A DNA stretch of 40,491 nt from a bacterium (GTDB lineage: Bacteria > Patescibacteriota > Minisyncoccia > Moranbacterales > UBA2206): NCBI GenBank assembly GCA_021777675.1, contig JAJYDG010000007.1:1-40491 (forward strand), in the 5' to 3' direction. Under the pieces are notes generated by a model, which saw only the letters and a list, made by a program, of their open reading frames with translations, was not told where the DNA came from and searched no databases. This document shows, one piece after another, positions 1 to 8,158 of the stretch; positions within the stretch are counted from its first letter, which is position 1, and every line of letters begins with the position of its first letter. The translations under genes were made by a program, and so were the position numbers.

Positions 1-140
1 CCAACCAGCATTAAAAAAAATAATGCACTGATTGAAAACAAGGAAAGAAGCATCACGCTAACCGCCGCAACACTTAGATAGCCGTTGCGCATAAAATTAA
101 TTCCGCTTTCTTTTATTGATCTTGTTATTGCTAAAAACAT
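1..140 (-). CDS. ftsX: Cell division protein FtsX, N-terminal part (cut by window edge)
   Basis: This frame is too short for the ORF track. Reading the minus strand from the ATG at 140 gives MFLAITRSIKESGINFMRNG followed by a hydrophobic stretch (SVAAVSVMLLSLFSISALFF), and it stays open to the window edge. That is the usual FtsX start: a short cytoplasmic helix, then the first membrane segment. FtsX is the membrane half of the FtsEX ABC complex, which couples division to cell-wall hydrolase control at the septum. It begins 23 bases after the ftsE stop, as in the standard ftsE-ftsX operon. Only about 46 residues are visible, so the extracellular loop and the later membrane segments cannot be judged. 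No Shine-Dalgarno sequence precedes the ATG, only an A/T-rich run. Confidence 0.88.
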   Translation of the reverse strand, partial: MFLAITRSIKESGINFMRNGYLSVAAVSVMLLSLFSISALFFLMLV

Positions 141-163
141 ATTTTTTATTTTTTCGATAACTG

Positions 164-847
164 TTAATAAATTTTATATTTCCCTCTCAAATCATCACAA
201 ATAATCCGTCCTTGTTCCAAAACAAGTACCCTTTTTGCGGCCTTGTTAATGATATCCTTGTCATGACTGGCTAAAATTACCGTAGTTCCCAGTTTATTTA
301 TCTTGAGTAGCAATTGCATAATATCCATAGATGATGCAGGGTCAAGATTGCCGGTTGGTTCATCGGCAACAATCACGCTTGGTTTATGAATCAATGCTCG
401 CGCCATTGCCACACGTTGCTGCTCTCCTCCGGAAAGCTCATGAGGAAACTTATTTTGACGATTGCCCAATCCGACAATTTCCAAAATTTGAGGCACATCG
501 TTAAATATTGCATTTTTAGGAATTCCGCAAACCTCCAAAGCATATGCCACATTTTCAAAAGCGGTTTTCTGAGGCAATAATTTGAAATCTTGAAAAACCG
601 TCCCGATATTTCTTCGATGTTCCGGTAATTTTCTGCGACTAATCCCATCCAGTGGACGATCATTAAAAAAAATTTTTCCGTTAGTTGGCGTTTCTTCGGC
701 ATAAATCAACTTTAAGAGAGTGGATTTCCCCGCCCCCGATTGTCCAACAATGGAAATGAATTCTCCGCTTTTTATTTCCAAATTTATATTGTTTAAAGCC
801 ACAAATTCATCTTTATAGACTTTTGAAACTCCATCAAACTTTATCAT
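164..847 (-). CDS. ftsE: Cell division ATP-binding protein FtsE
   Basis: This is an ABC-type ATPase of 227 residues, the normal FtsE length. The nucleotide-binding set is complete: Walker A GQSGAGKST near residue 36, Q-loop in TVFQDFKLLP, signature LSGGEQQR near 139, Walker B VIVADEPTG, and the switch His in LASHDKD. FtsE powers FtsX at the division site; it is not a transporter in the usual sense. ftsX follows 23 bases downstream, which supports FtsE over a generic LolD-type ATPase. A TATAAT hexamer lies on the minus strand at 887-892, overlapping the prfB stop codon. I found no good -35 for it, so a separate ftsEX promoter is only possible. Confidence 0.95.
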   Translation of the reverse strand: MIKFDGVSKVYKDEFVALNNINLEIKSGEFISIVGQSGAGKSTLLKLIYAEETPTNGKIFFNDRPLDGISRRKLPEHRRNIGTVFQDFKLLPQKTAFENVAYALEVCGIPKNAIFNDVPQILEIVGLGNRQNKFPHELSGGEQQRVAMARALIHKPSVIVADEPTGNLDPASSMDIMQLLLKINKLGTTVILASHDKDIINKAAKRVLVLEQGRIICDDLRGKYKIY

Positions 848-887
848 CTTGTTTTTATCTTTTTATTATTTTTTCTCCACTTTTATA

Positions 888-1980
888 TTATAACCCGATT
901 TTTAAATATTTCAAATAGCTTTCAATAAATATTTGCAAATCCCCCTCTAAAACATCTTCAACCTGAGCCGTTTCCGTCTTTGTTCGGTGATCTTTAACTA
1001 ATTTATAGGGATGAACGACATAAGAACGAATTTGACTGCCCCACTCCGCGCTTGAATGCTCCCCGCGTAATTTTCTTTTTTCCAGCTCCTGTTCTTCCAA
1101 ATATTTTTTATGTAATTTGGCTTTCAAAATTTTCATTGCCTGCTCTTTGTTTTGCAATTGACTTCTTTCATTTTGGCAAGACACCACCACTCCACTTGGG
1201 ATATGTGTAATACGCACAGCACTATCGGTGGTGTTGACACTTTGCCCCCCGGCACCGCTGGAACGATAAACATCCACACGCAAATCCTCAATTCTTATCT
1301 TTACTTCGGCAATATCTTCAATTACCGGCATAACTTCAACGGCCGCAAAAGAAGTTTGACGCAAATTATCCGAATTAAAAGGCGAGAGCCGTACCAAGCG
1401 ATGCGTACCATTTTCGCTTTTCAAATTTCCATAAGCATAAGCACCAAAAATTTCCAGAGTAGCATTTTTAATTCCCGCTTCTTGCCCTCGCACCACCTCC
1501 GCTATTTTTATTTTAAATTCATTTTTTTCACCCCATTTCAGATACATTCGCAAAAGCATTTCCGCCCAATCTTGCGCATCAACGCCACCCGCTCCGGCAT
1601 AAATTGAAATAATCGCTCCGCTGTTGTCATATTCTCCATCAAATAATGTTCTCAACTCCAATTGATTTAATTCTTTTTCAATTTCTATTATTTTTTCTAT
1701 GAGTTCCGTCTTTTCATCACCATCCTTAAGCATTTCAGAAAATTCGCTCAAATCAACCAAATCTTGTTCCAATTTTTCAACTAAAAAAATTTCGTCTTTA
1801 AGCATTACGAGCTCCTGCATAATCTGTGTCGCTTTTCGATTGTCATTCCAAAAATCCATTTGTCCGGATAAATCTTCCAGCTCTAATATTTTTTGTTTTT
1901 TTTGATCCAAGTCAAAGACAGTCCCGAATACTCGGGAATTTATTTTTTAATTCAGCGATTTTTTGAGGAACATTTTCCAT
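888..1980 (-). CDS. prfB: Peptide chain release factor 2, expressed by programmed +1 frameshift
   Basis: The track ORF (888-1910) is only the main part. A short leading frame starts at the ATG at 1980 (MENVPQKIAELKNKFPSIRDCL) and hits an in-frame TGA at 1914-1912 inside CTTTGAC. A +1 slip there joins it to the main frame as CL-DLDQKKQKIL, giving about 363 residues, the normal RF2 length. RF2 releases peptides at UAA and UGA. The GGQ catalytic loop (SSGAGGQSVNTT) and the UGA-reading SPF motif (RLSPFN) are both present. The frameshift is the classical RF2 autoregulation: when RF2 is scarce, ribosomes stall at the UGA and shift into the full-length frame. A reading UGA stop also argues that this organism does not recode UGA, unlike Absconditabacteria and Gracilibacteria. 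Automated callers may start this gene wrongly at TTG 1910. Confidence 0.95.
1911..1937 (-). promoter_or_regulatory. prfB +1 frameshift signal CTTTGAC with adjacent hairpin
   Basis: On the minus strand the slippery stop CTT TGA C lies at 1917-1911. Four bases upstream is a perfect hairpin, TCCCGA-GTAT-TCGGGA (1937-1922). In the well-studied E. coli site the stimulator is an internal Shine-Dalgarno (AGGGGG) three bases before CTT. Here only GGGA is available, and it sits inside the 3' arm of the hairpin. The frameshift call is firm. A role for the hairpin is inference. Confidence 0.85.
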
Positions 1981-2010
1981 TCTTTATTTCTATATCTTTT
2001 TTGCCATATT

Positions 2011-2391
2011 TTAGACGAAATATCCAAAATATAACAAGAAGATCCCAATAATTATAATGCCCAAACTCATATAGGGTTTGTTTTCTTTTACGAGTACACT
2101 TTTATACATATGCATTGTCTGGATTGGAAACATAATAAGAGCCAAACCCTTAATAAGGGCCAGCCAAGCCAAAAAAGTAATAATAAGAGAGTTATTTAAT
2201 GCCCATACATTGTGAAATGTGACCAAGGGAAGTCCGATTGCCAGACAGATTAAGCCACCAAAAAATATATATGTAGTTGAACCAAGGAAATCTCTTGTCA
2301 TATCTTTAATAAATTTCGGATTGGTCAACATACCGATTCCCATCGCAAAAAAAGTGATTCCCAACCACTGAAAAAGTTGCATATCTGTCAT
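2011..2391 (-). CDS. Small integral membrane protein of unknown function
   Basis: This 126-residue protein has about four hydrophobic segments: LFQWLGITFFAMGIGML near the start, YIFFGGLICLAIGLPLV, SLIITFLAWLALIKGLALIMF, and LGIIIIGIFLLYFGYF at the end. There are no signal cleavage site, Cys pairs or catalytic motifs that I recognise. The short basic loops suggest a compact four-helix inner-membrane protein. It sits 30 bases downstream of the prfB start, and an extended -10 motif about 30 bases upstream of its ATG suggests its own promoter; prfB and ftsEX may be co-transcribed with it. No function can be assigned. Confidence 0.75.
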   Translation of the reverse strand: MTDMQLFQWLGITFFAMGIGMLTNPKFIKDMTRDFLGSTTYIFFGGLICLAIGLPLVTFHNVWALNNSLIITFLAWLALIKGLALIMFPIQTMHMYKSVLVKENKPYMSLGIIIIGIFLLYFGYFV

Positions 2392-2421
2392 AATTTTATT
2401 TTTTTATTTATTAGTGATTTC

Positions 2422-2430
2422 ATTATAGCA
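2422..2430 (-). promoter_or_regulatory. Extended -10 promoter for the 2391 membrane protein
   Basis: The minus strand reads TGCTATAAT, a TGn extended -10 with a perfect TATAAT, 30 bases upstream of the ATG at 2391. No good -35 is visible, which is typical of extended -10 promoters. The same TGC-TAwAAT form appears at 38290-38298. Confidence 0.5.
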
Positions 2431-2511
2431 CAAAAATTGTTAATATTTCTATCTGTTGGCGCTTGATATTTTTATTATTATCTGATCCGATTTCATATTC
2501 AACTCCAAAAA

Positions 2512-5214
2512 TTATCCTCCGACTCTTTCTTGACGAGAGCTACCATCTTTCATTATGCATTGTTGGTGTTCTGCAGTATTAAGTAGCCCGCAACGCTTAT
2601 ATTTTTTCCCCGATCCGCACGGACAAAGATCATTTCTGCCAATTTTTTCAGCATTAATAATTGGCATTTTTTTAGAAACTTCCCGAACCTCCCCATCTTG
2701 AATTTCTTTTGCCGAATCAAACTGCTCGACTTCAGATGCGCCACTGAAATTCAAATTTTTCCCAAAAACCGTTTCTTCTGTTTGGGCAGAAATTACTGAG
2801 ATATGAAAAATTGTTCGAACAATCGTTGATTTTATATTTCCCATTAGATAGGAAAACATCGAAAAAGCTTCTCGCTTATATTCCACTAGCGGGTCGCGTT
2901 GACCATAACCTCTCAAGCCGATACCTTCTCTTAAATAATCAATTTCATCCAAATGCGCCATCCACATAACATCAATTGTTTGCAACGAAATATTTCTTTC
3001 CGCCACACGCATATTCGATTCGCCAAGTTCGAGCTCTTTTTTATTATAAATTTCCTTGGAAACACCAAATAGATATTCCGTCAAATCCCCAATAATTTCA
3101 GCGGTATTTCTGGCACTGTTTCCAATAATTTCTTTGATTTTATTTTCCACTCCGCTTGGCATTAAAAATAATTGCTTAATATTTTCAATAATCTTGCCAC
3201 TTTCCGGATTTCCATATTCAACCGTTATGCTTGAAGAGACCAGCGCTTCAATCTCATCGCGAATATCTTCCATTATTTCTGATTTAAGATTATTCGCTTC
3301 TAAAATAAATTTTCTTTTTTTATAAATAATTTCGCGTTGCTTATTCATCACATCATCATAATCCAAAATATGCTTTCGAATATCAAAATTGAAGCCTTCT
3401 ATTTTTGATTGCGCATTCTCAATTGTCTTGGAAATAATGCCATTTTGAATCGGTTGATCTTCAGGAAGCCCTAATTTTGTCATAAGATTGACTAAATTAT
3501 CTCCGCCGAAACGACGCATCAATTCATCTTCCAGCGATATGAAAAACTGAGAACAACCAGGGTCCCCTTGTCGTCCGGCACGACCGCGAAGCTGATTGTC
3601 AATGCGTCGCGCTTCATGTCTTTCCGTTCCAAGAATAAATAATCCTCCCAGTTCTCGAACGCCTTCGCCCAATTTTATGTCCGTTCCGCGACCAGCCATA
3701 TTTGTTGCAATAGTAACGGCGCCTCTTGTTCCTGCTTTCGCAATAATCTGCGCTTCTCTTTCATGATTTTTAGCATTCAACACTTCATGTTTTACTCCGG
3801 ATTTTAAAAGCAACATACTAAGATATTCCGATTTTTCTACCGCTACCGTACCAACAAGGATAGGTTGTCCTGTCGCATTTACTTCTTTTATTTTCTCCAC
3901 GATTGCATTAAATTTACCTTTCTCAGATTTATAGACAACATCGGGAATATCATTACGAATCGCTTTTTTATTGGTGGGAATTTCAATTACATCCATCTTG
4001 TATACCTTAAAAAATTCCTCTGCCGATGTCATCGCCGTTCCCGTCATCCCGGAAATTTTTTTATACATACGAAAATAATTTTGAAAAGTAATCGTAGCCA
4101 ATGTTTTCGATTCTTTTTGTACTCGCACTTTTTCTTTTGCTTCGATCGCTTGATGCAATCCCTCGCTATATCTTCTGCCTGGCATTAAACGTCCGGTAAA
4201 ATCATCAACGATAATTACTTCTCCGTCTTTAACCACATAATCCCGATCCAACTGGAAAATCGCCATTGCCTTAAGCGCCTGCTCCAGATGGTGAACATAA
4301 CTTATCTTTCCCACTTCATAAATATTACCCACGCCTAACCAAGCTTCTATTTTTCCAATACCGCTTTCTGTGATAGTAACTGCCTTCGTCTTTTCTTCTA
4401 CGGTATAATCTTCTTCTTTTTTTAATTTTGAAACAAGCGACGCAAATTGTTCATACATTTTAGTCGATTCACTGTCCGGAGCGGAAATAATAAGTGGCGT
4501 TCTGGCTTCATCAATGAGAATTGAATCAACTTCATCCACGATCACATAATTCAATTCACGTTGCGACATATCCGAAAGTGATTGCACCATATTGTCTCGC
4601 AAATAATCAAAACCGAATTCGTTATTGGTTCCATAGGTAATATCTGCCACATAAGCTTCTTGACGGGAAATCGGCAATAAATTTTCCATTTCCACGCTCA
4701 CTTCATCACTATCAATAACTTTTGGACGATAAATATATGATGCGTCATGAATTATGCAAGCAGTTGAAATTCCCAAAAAATGTAAAATCCCTCCCATCCA
4801 ATTACAATCGCGCTTAGCTAAATAATCATTAACCGTAACAAGATGAACACCTTTTCCGGCTAACGCATTAAGATACATTGGCAAAAGCGAGGTATGCGTT
4901 TTTCCTTCGCCGGTTTTCATTTCAGCGATCTTACCCTGATGAAGAACAATTCCGCCCAGCATCTGCACATCAAAAAGTCTTTTATTGTCAACCCTTTTCA
5001 CTGTTTCGCGCACAACGGCAAAAGCTTCCGGTAAAAGCGCATCCAATGTTTCACCATTTGCAATTCTTTTTTTAAACTCAATTGTTTTCTCGCGTAACTG
5101 CTCATCGGATAGTTTTGTCATCCGATCCTCCCAGGCATTAATTTTTTCAACAAGCGGTTTTAATTTTCCAATTTCCCGCTCATTGGAACCGAATATTTTT
5201 TTCAATATTGACAT
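2512..5214 (-). CDS. secA: Protein translocase ATPase SecA
   Basis: SecA drives preproteins through SecYEG at the inner membrane. The track ORF starts at 5295, but the family start is MSILKKIFGS at 5214, giving 900 residues. The 27 extra track residues overlap tyrS and do not look like SecA. The motor motifs are complete: Walker A MKTGEGKTHTS, DEVD box VIVDEVDSILIDEARTPL, preprotein crosslinking region, and the second helicase domain with GRGTDIKLG and QLRGRAGRQGDPG. The C-terminus carries the SEC-C zinc site CPCGSGKKYKRCG, with Cys as the last ligand, the variant that binds SecB or ribosomes. The start lies 10 bases after the tyrS stop, so the gene is the last of an argS-tyrS-secA unit. No Shine-Dalgarno sequence is seen. 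Confidence 0.97.
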   Translation of the reverse strand: MSILKKIFGSNEREIGKLKPLVEKINAWEDRMTKLSDEQLREKTIEFKKRIANGETLDALLPEAFAVVRETVKRVDNKRLFDVQMLGGIVLHQGKIAEMKTGEGKTHTSLLPMYLNALAGKGVHLVTVNDYLAKRDCNWMGGILHFLGISTACIIHDASYIYRPKVIDSDEVSVEMENLLPISRQEAYVADITYGTNNEFGFDYLRDNMVQSLSDMSQRELNYVIVDEVDSILIDEARTPLIISAPDSESTKMYEQFASLVSKLKKEEDYTVEEKTKAVTITESGIGKIEAWLGVGNIYEVGKISYVHHLEQALKAMAIFQLDRDYVVKDGEVIIVDDFTGRLMPGRRYSEGLHQAIEAKEKVRVQKESKTLATITFQNYFRMYKKISGMTGTAMTSAEEFFKVYKMDVIEIPTNKKAIRNDIPDVVYKSEKGKFNAIVEKIKEVNATGQPILVGTVAVEKSEYLSMLLLKSGVKHEVLNAKNHEREAQIIAKAGTRGAVTIATNMAGRGTDIKLGEGVRELGGLFILGTERHEARRIDNQLRGRAGRQGDPGCSQFFISLEDELMRRFGGDNLVNLMTKLGLPEDQPIQNGIISKTIENAQSKIEGFNFDIRKHILDYDDVMNKQREIIYKKRKFILEANNLKSEIMEDIRDEIEALVSSSITVEYGNPESGKIIENIKQLFLMPSGVENKIKEIIGNSARNTAEIIGDLTEYLFGVSKEIYNKKELELGESNMRVAERNISLQTIDVMWMAHLDEIDYLREGIGLRGYGQRDPLVEYKREAFSMFSYLMGNIKSTIVRTIFHISVISAQTEETVFGKNLNFSGASEVEQFDSAKEIQDGEVREVSKKMPIINAEKIGRNDLCPCGSGKKYKRCGLLNTAEHQQCIMKDGSSRQERVGG

Positions 5215-5224
5215 AGCTGTTTTT

Positions 5225-6439
5225 TTATTTAGTGATTTTAATTCTTCTAAACTCCCTTTTTCCGACTTTGATAATTTTTTCGGAATAGTTTTCATCCAAC
5301 TTTAATTGCCAATCATAAATTGCCTCATTATCTATTTTTACTCCGCCTTGATCAATCTTGCGCCGTGCATCAGCCTTACTGCTTGCTAGTTCATTTTTCA
5401 CAAGCACATCAATCAAGAGTTCTCCAATAAAAACTTTAATTTCAGAAATATCCATCGGCAGTTCTTTTTTGGAGATAACTTGTTCAAAATGTTTTTGTGC
5501 CACTTCGGCTGCTTTTTCGCCTTTAATAATCTTCACAATTTCATATGCCATTTTTTTCTTAAAGATCATTGGATTTTCGCCTTTTTCCATTGCTAATTTC
5601 ATTTTTTCAATTTCTTCCATTGACACATCCGTTAGCAATTCAAAACCGGACAAAATGTGCTCATCAGAATATGACATAGCTTTGCCAAACATATCTTCCG
5701 GACTGTCCGCCAGATTGATTCCATTGCCCTTAGTTTTGCTCATTGTGCGTCCGTCCGGAGCGTCCATCATTTTGTTAGTTCGAACGAATTTTTCCTTGCC
5801 CAAATAGCTTTTTATCAAATCTCGCCCGACCAACATATTAAACGTCTGATCGGTTCCACCAATTTCCATATCCACTTCCATTGCCACACCATCATAGCCT
5901 TGCATTAAGGGATAGATAAATTCATGCAAACGGATTGGGTCGCCTTCTTTTATTCGACGTTCAAACATGTCACGCTCAAGCATTCGTTGCACTGTGATAT
6001 TTGACATTAGTTGAATCAAGTCATTTAGTTTAAGCTTAGAAAGCCATTTATAGTTCCGCTCAAAGCGTACTGGATTTTTCCCGTCAAAATCAATCAACTG
6101 TCCAGCTTGTTTTTTCCAGCTGGACATATTATTTTCAATCTCTTCATCAGTGAGCATTTTTCTGGTAGTGTCTTTATCAGGATCGCCAACTTTGGCAGTA
6201 TAATCTCCAACAAGAAAAATCACTTCATGTCCCAATTTTTGCAAAATCCCCAAAGCGCGAATACCCATGGCATGCCCCACATGCAAATGCGGTCCTGTCG
6301 GATCAAAACCCTCATAAATTTTCAGACGCTCTCCTGACATCAACTTTTTGCGAAAAGCTTCTTTTGATGGGTAGATCGCCTCTACTCCACGCTCTAAAAA
6401 CTCATCAATTAGTTTTTCATCTGCTATTATTTTTGTCAT
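5225..6439 (-). CDS. tyrS: Tyrosyl-tRNA synthetase
   Basis: This class I synthetase charges tRNA-Tyr. The HIGH motif appears as HVGH (FDPTGPHLHVGHAMG) and the KMSKS loop as TMSKTKGN. The tyrosine-binding region (YPLMQGYD, GGTDQTFNMLVGRDL) is intact, and a C-terminal S4 RNA-binding domain follows (ASSKADARRKIDQGGVKID). I chose the ATG at 6439 (MTKIIADEKL), giving 404 residues. The track start at 6481 is a GTG that overlaps the argS stop as GTGA. It could be a coupled start, but the extra residues (SLIIRSNNKRKEY) do not look like TyrRS. The gene sits between argS and secA on the same strand with short gaps. Confidence 0.95.
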   Translation of the reverse strand: MTKIIADEKLIDEFLERGVEAIYPSKEAFRKKLMSGERLKIYEGFDPTGPHLHVGHAMGIRALGILQKLGHEVIFLVGDYTAKVGDPDKDTTRKMLTDEEIENNMSSWKKQAGQLIDFDGKNPVRFERNYKWLSKLKLNDLIQLMSNITVQRMLERDMFERRIKEGDPIRLHEFIYPLMQGYDGVAMEVDMEIGGTDQTFNMLVGRDLIKSYLGKEKFVRTNKMMDAPDGRTMSKTKGNGINLADSPEDMFGKAMSYSDEHILSGFELLTDVSMEEIEKMKLAMEKGENPMIFKKKMAYEIVKIIKGEKAAEVAQKHFEQVISKKELPMDISEIKVFIGELLIDVLVKNELASSKADARRKIDQGGVKIDNEAIYDWQLKLDENYSEKIIKVGKREFRRIKITK

Positions 6440-6477
6440 ATATTCTTTTCGCTTATTATTAGATCTTATTATCAAAC

Positions 6478-8064
6478 TCACATTTTTTCCGGAGCTTCAA
6501 TGCCTAAAAGCCTGAGCGTTTCCGCCAAAACAATTTTTGTTGCGGAAACTAAATCTCTTCTTGCCGCCGCCAAAGATTCCTCTTCATCCAAAATACGACA
6601 AGCATGATAAAAACTGTGAAACTTATCCGCTAATTTCAAGGCGTAATTTGTCAATTTATGCACTTCATAATTTTGCGCAACTTCCGAAACAAAATCCGGA
6701 AAGCGCATCAAATGCCTCACCAGTTCTCGTTCTTTTTCATTATTCATTTTTTCAAAATCCGCTTTTTCAATATCAATATCTTGATTTTCTGTTTTCTCCA
6801 AAATTCCACAAATTCTCGCATACGCATATTTTACATAATATACCGGGTTTTTATTTGATTTTTCCTTTGCCAAATCGATATCAAAAATCATTGGCGAATC
6901 AGCGGAATAAGTAAGAAAAATGAAACGCACGGCATCACGCCCAACTTCCGAAATTAAATCGTCCATACTGATATATTGCCCTTTGCGCTTAGACATTTTA
7001 AATTCTTCACCATTTTTCATTACTGTTAAATTTTGCGTCAATACTATATCAACCTTTCCTCCATAACCAAATGCCTCCATCGCGCCTTTTATTCGCGCCA
7101 CATCACCATGATGATCCGCACCCCAAATATCCACCGCCAAATCAAAACTTCTTTTCATCAATTTATTTAAATGATACGCAATATCTCCGCCGAAATAAGT
7201 AATTTCCCCCGTTGACTTTCTGATCACCCGATCTTTTTCATCGCCAAATTGAGATGCGCGAAACCAAATTGCCGAATCTTTTTCGTAAGATAAACCTTTC
7301 TCTTTTAGCAAGGTGAATGTTTTTTCAATTTCTCCGCTTTCATGTAGCGAGCTTTCCAGAAAATATTGATTAAAATTTATTCCTATTTTTTCCATTGCCG
7401 GAACAATCATTTCTCGCAAAATTATTTTTGTTGCTTGTTTGCCAACTAAAAACGGATCAGTTTGTTTATTTTTTCGCGCCAGCTCATCAATATATTCTCC
7501 GCGATATTGCGCTTTGGCATCTTTCAAAATGGAGTGTCCTAAAACTTTAATTTGATTACCAAAATCGTTAACATAAAACTCCCGCCAAACAAAAAAACCG
7601 ACTTTTTCAAGAACGTTAGCCAAAGCATCCCCCAGAGGACCACCCCGACCATTTCCCAAATGAATTGGTCCGGTCGGATTGGCACTGACAAAATCGAGAT
7701 GGATTTTATGCCCCTTACCCAAATTTAAACTACCATAATTATTATTTTCCACTTTTATTTTTCTGATTATTTCAGCAACGGAATTGCTTGATAAATAAAA
7801 GTTAAGAAAACCCGCCCCTTCCACTGTTATTTTGGCAAAAAAATTTTTTTCAGCATCCTCTTTTTCTAATTCATCCTTCAGCTCCAAAGCTATTTCGCGT
7901 GGTTTTTTTCCTATTTTTCGCGCCATTTTTAGCGCTAAATTGGTTGAATAATCGCCAAAGGCATCCGGAGGATAAATAACCTCTATTTCTTCATTGGAAA
8001 ACGAAACGGAAGAAAACTTTCGCTCAAGCAGTTTCACTAATTTTTGAAAAATTATTTCGCGCAT
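6478..8064 (-). CDS. argS: Arginyl-tRNA synthetase
   Basis: This class I synthetase charges tRNA-Arg. In order it shows an N-terminal additional domain (DAFGDYSTNLALKMA), the HIGH equivalent in ANPTGPIHLGNGRGG, the catalytic fold with YFGGDIAYHLNK and WGADHHGDV, a KMSKR loop (FKMSKRKGQYI), and a C-terminal DALR anticodon-binding helical domain ending in LRLLGIEAPEKM. At 528 residues it is slightly short for the family. The track starts at 8085, but the ATG at 8064 (MREIIFQKLVKLL) fits the family better and lies right behind a good promoter. The stop overlaps the alternative GTG start of tyrS by four bases. It is the first gene of the argS-tyrS-secA unit. Confidence 0.95.
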   Translation of the reverse strand: MREIIFQKLVKLLERKFSSVSFSNEEIEVIYPPDAFGDYSTNLALKMARKIGKKPREIALELKDELEKEDAEKNFFAKITVEGAGFLNFYLSSNSVAEIIRKIKVENNNYGSLNLGKGHKIHLDFVSANPTGPIHLGNGRGGPLGDALANVLEKVGFFVWREFYVNDFGNQIKVLGHSILKDAKAQYRGEYIDELARKNKQTDPFLVGKQATKIILREMIVPAMEKIGINFNQYFLESSLHESGEIEKTFTLLKEKGLSYEKDSAIWFRASQFGDEKDRVIRKSTGEITYFGGDIAYHLNKLMKRSFDLAVDIWGADHHGDVARIKGAMEAFGYGGKVDIVLTQNLTVMKNGEEFKMSKRKGQYISMDDLISEVGRDAVRFIFLTYSADSPMIFDIDLAKEKSNKNPVYYVKYAYARICGILEKTENQDIDIEKADFEKMNNEKERELVRHLMRFPDFVSEVAQNYEVHKLTNYALKLADKFHSFYHACRILDEEESLAAARRDLVSATKIVLAETLRLLGIEAPEKM

Positions 8065-8072
8065 ATGCAAGC

Positions 8073-8101
8073 AGTATAACCTCAAAAAGAAATAAAATCA
8101 A
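8073..8101 (-). promoter_or_regulatory. Candidate argS promoter giving a leaderless mRNA
   Basis: The minus strand carries TTGATT (8101-8096), 17 bases, then TATACT (8078-8073). The -10 ends only 8 bases before the ATG at 8064. Transcription would therefore begin at or next to the start codon, and the gene has no Shine-Dalgarno sequence. This is a motif match only. Confidence 0.55.
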
Positions 8102-8158
8102 TGCTTTGACAAGTCCACATAAGCCGCCTTTGCCGAAAACAGTCCAAATCTTAGCTAC

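Noticed and set aside
386-580. Plus-strand ORFs inside ftsE, prfB, secA and other genes listed in the track
   Set aside because: They are shadow frames of well-supported minus-strand genes with unnatural composition.
888-1910. prfB as a 340-residue protein starting at TTG 1910
   Set aside because: The TTG is the second codon after the +1 shift; the real start is ATG 1980 in the other frame.
888-1980. UGA recoding to Gly as in Absconditabacteria
   Set aside because: RF2 with its SPF motif is present and the genes show no internal in-frame UGA other than the prfB frameshift site.
2512-5295. Track start for SecA at 5295
   Set aside because: The first 27 residues overlap tyrS and do not match SecA; MSILKKIFGS at 5214 is the family start.
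6439-6481. GTG start for TyrRS overlapping argS as GTGA
   Set aside because: Possible as a coupled start, but the added 14 residues do not look like TyrRS; kept as an alternative.
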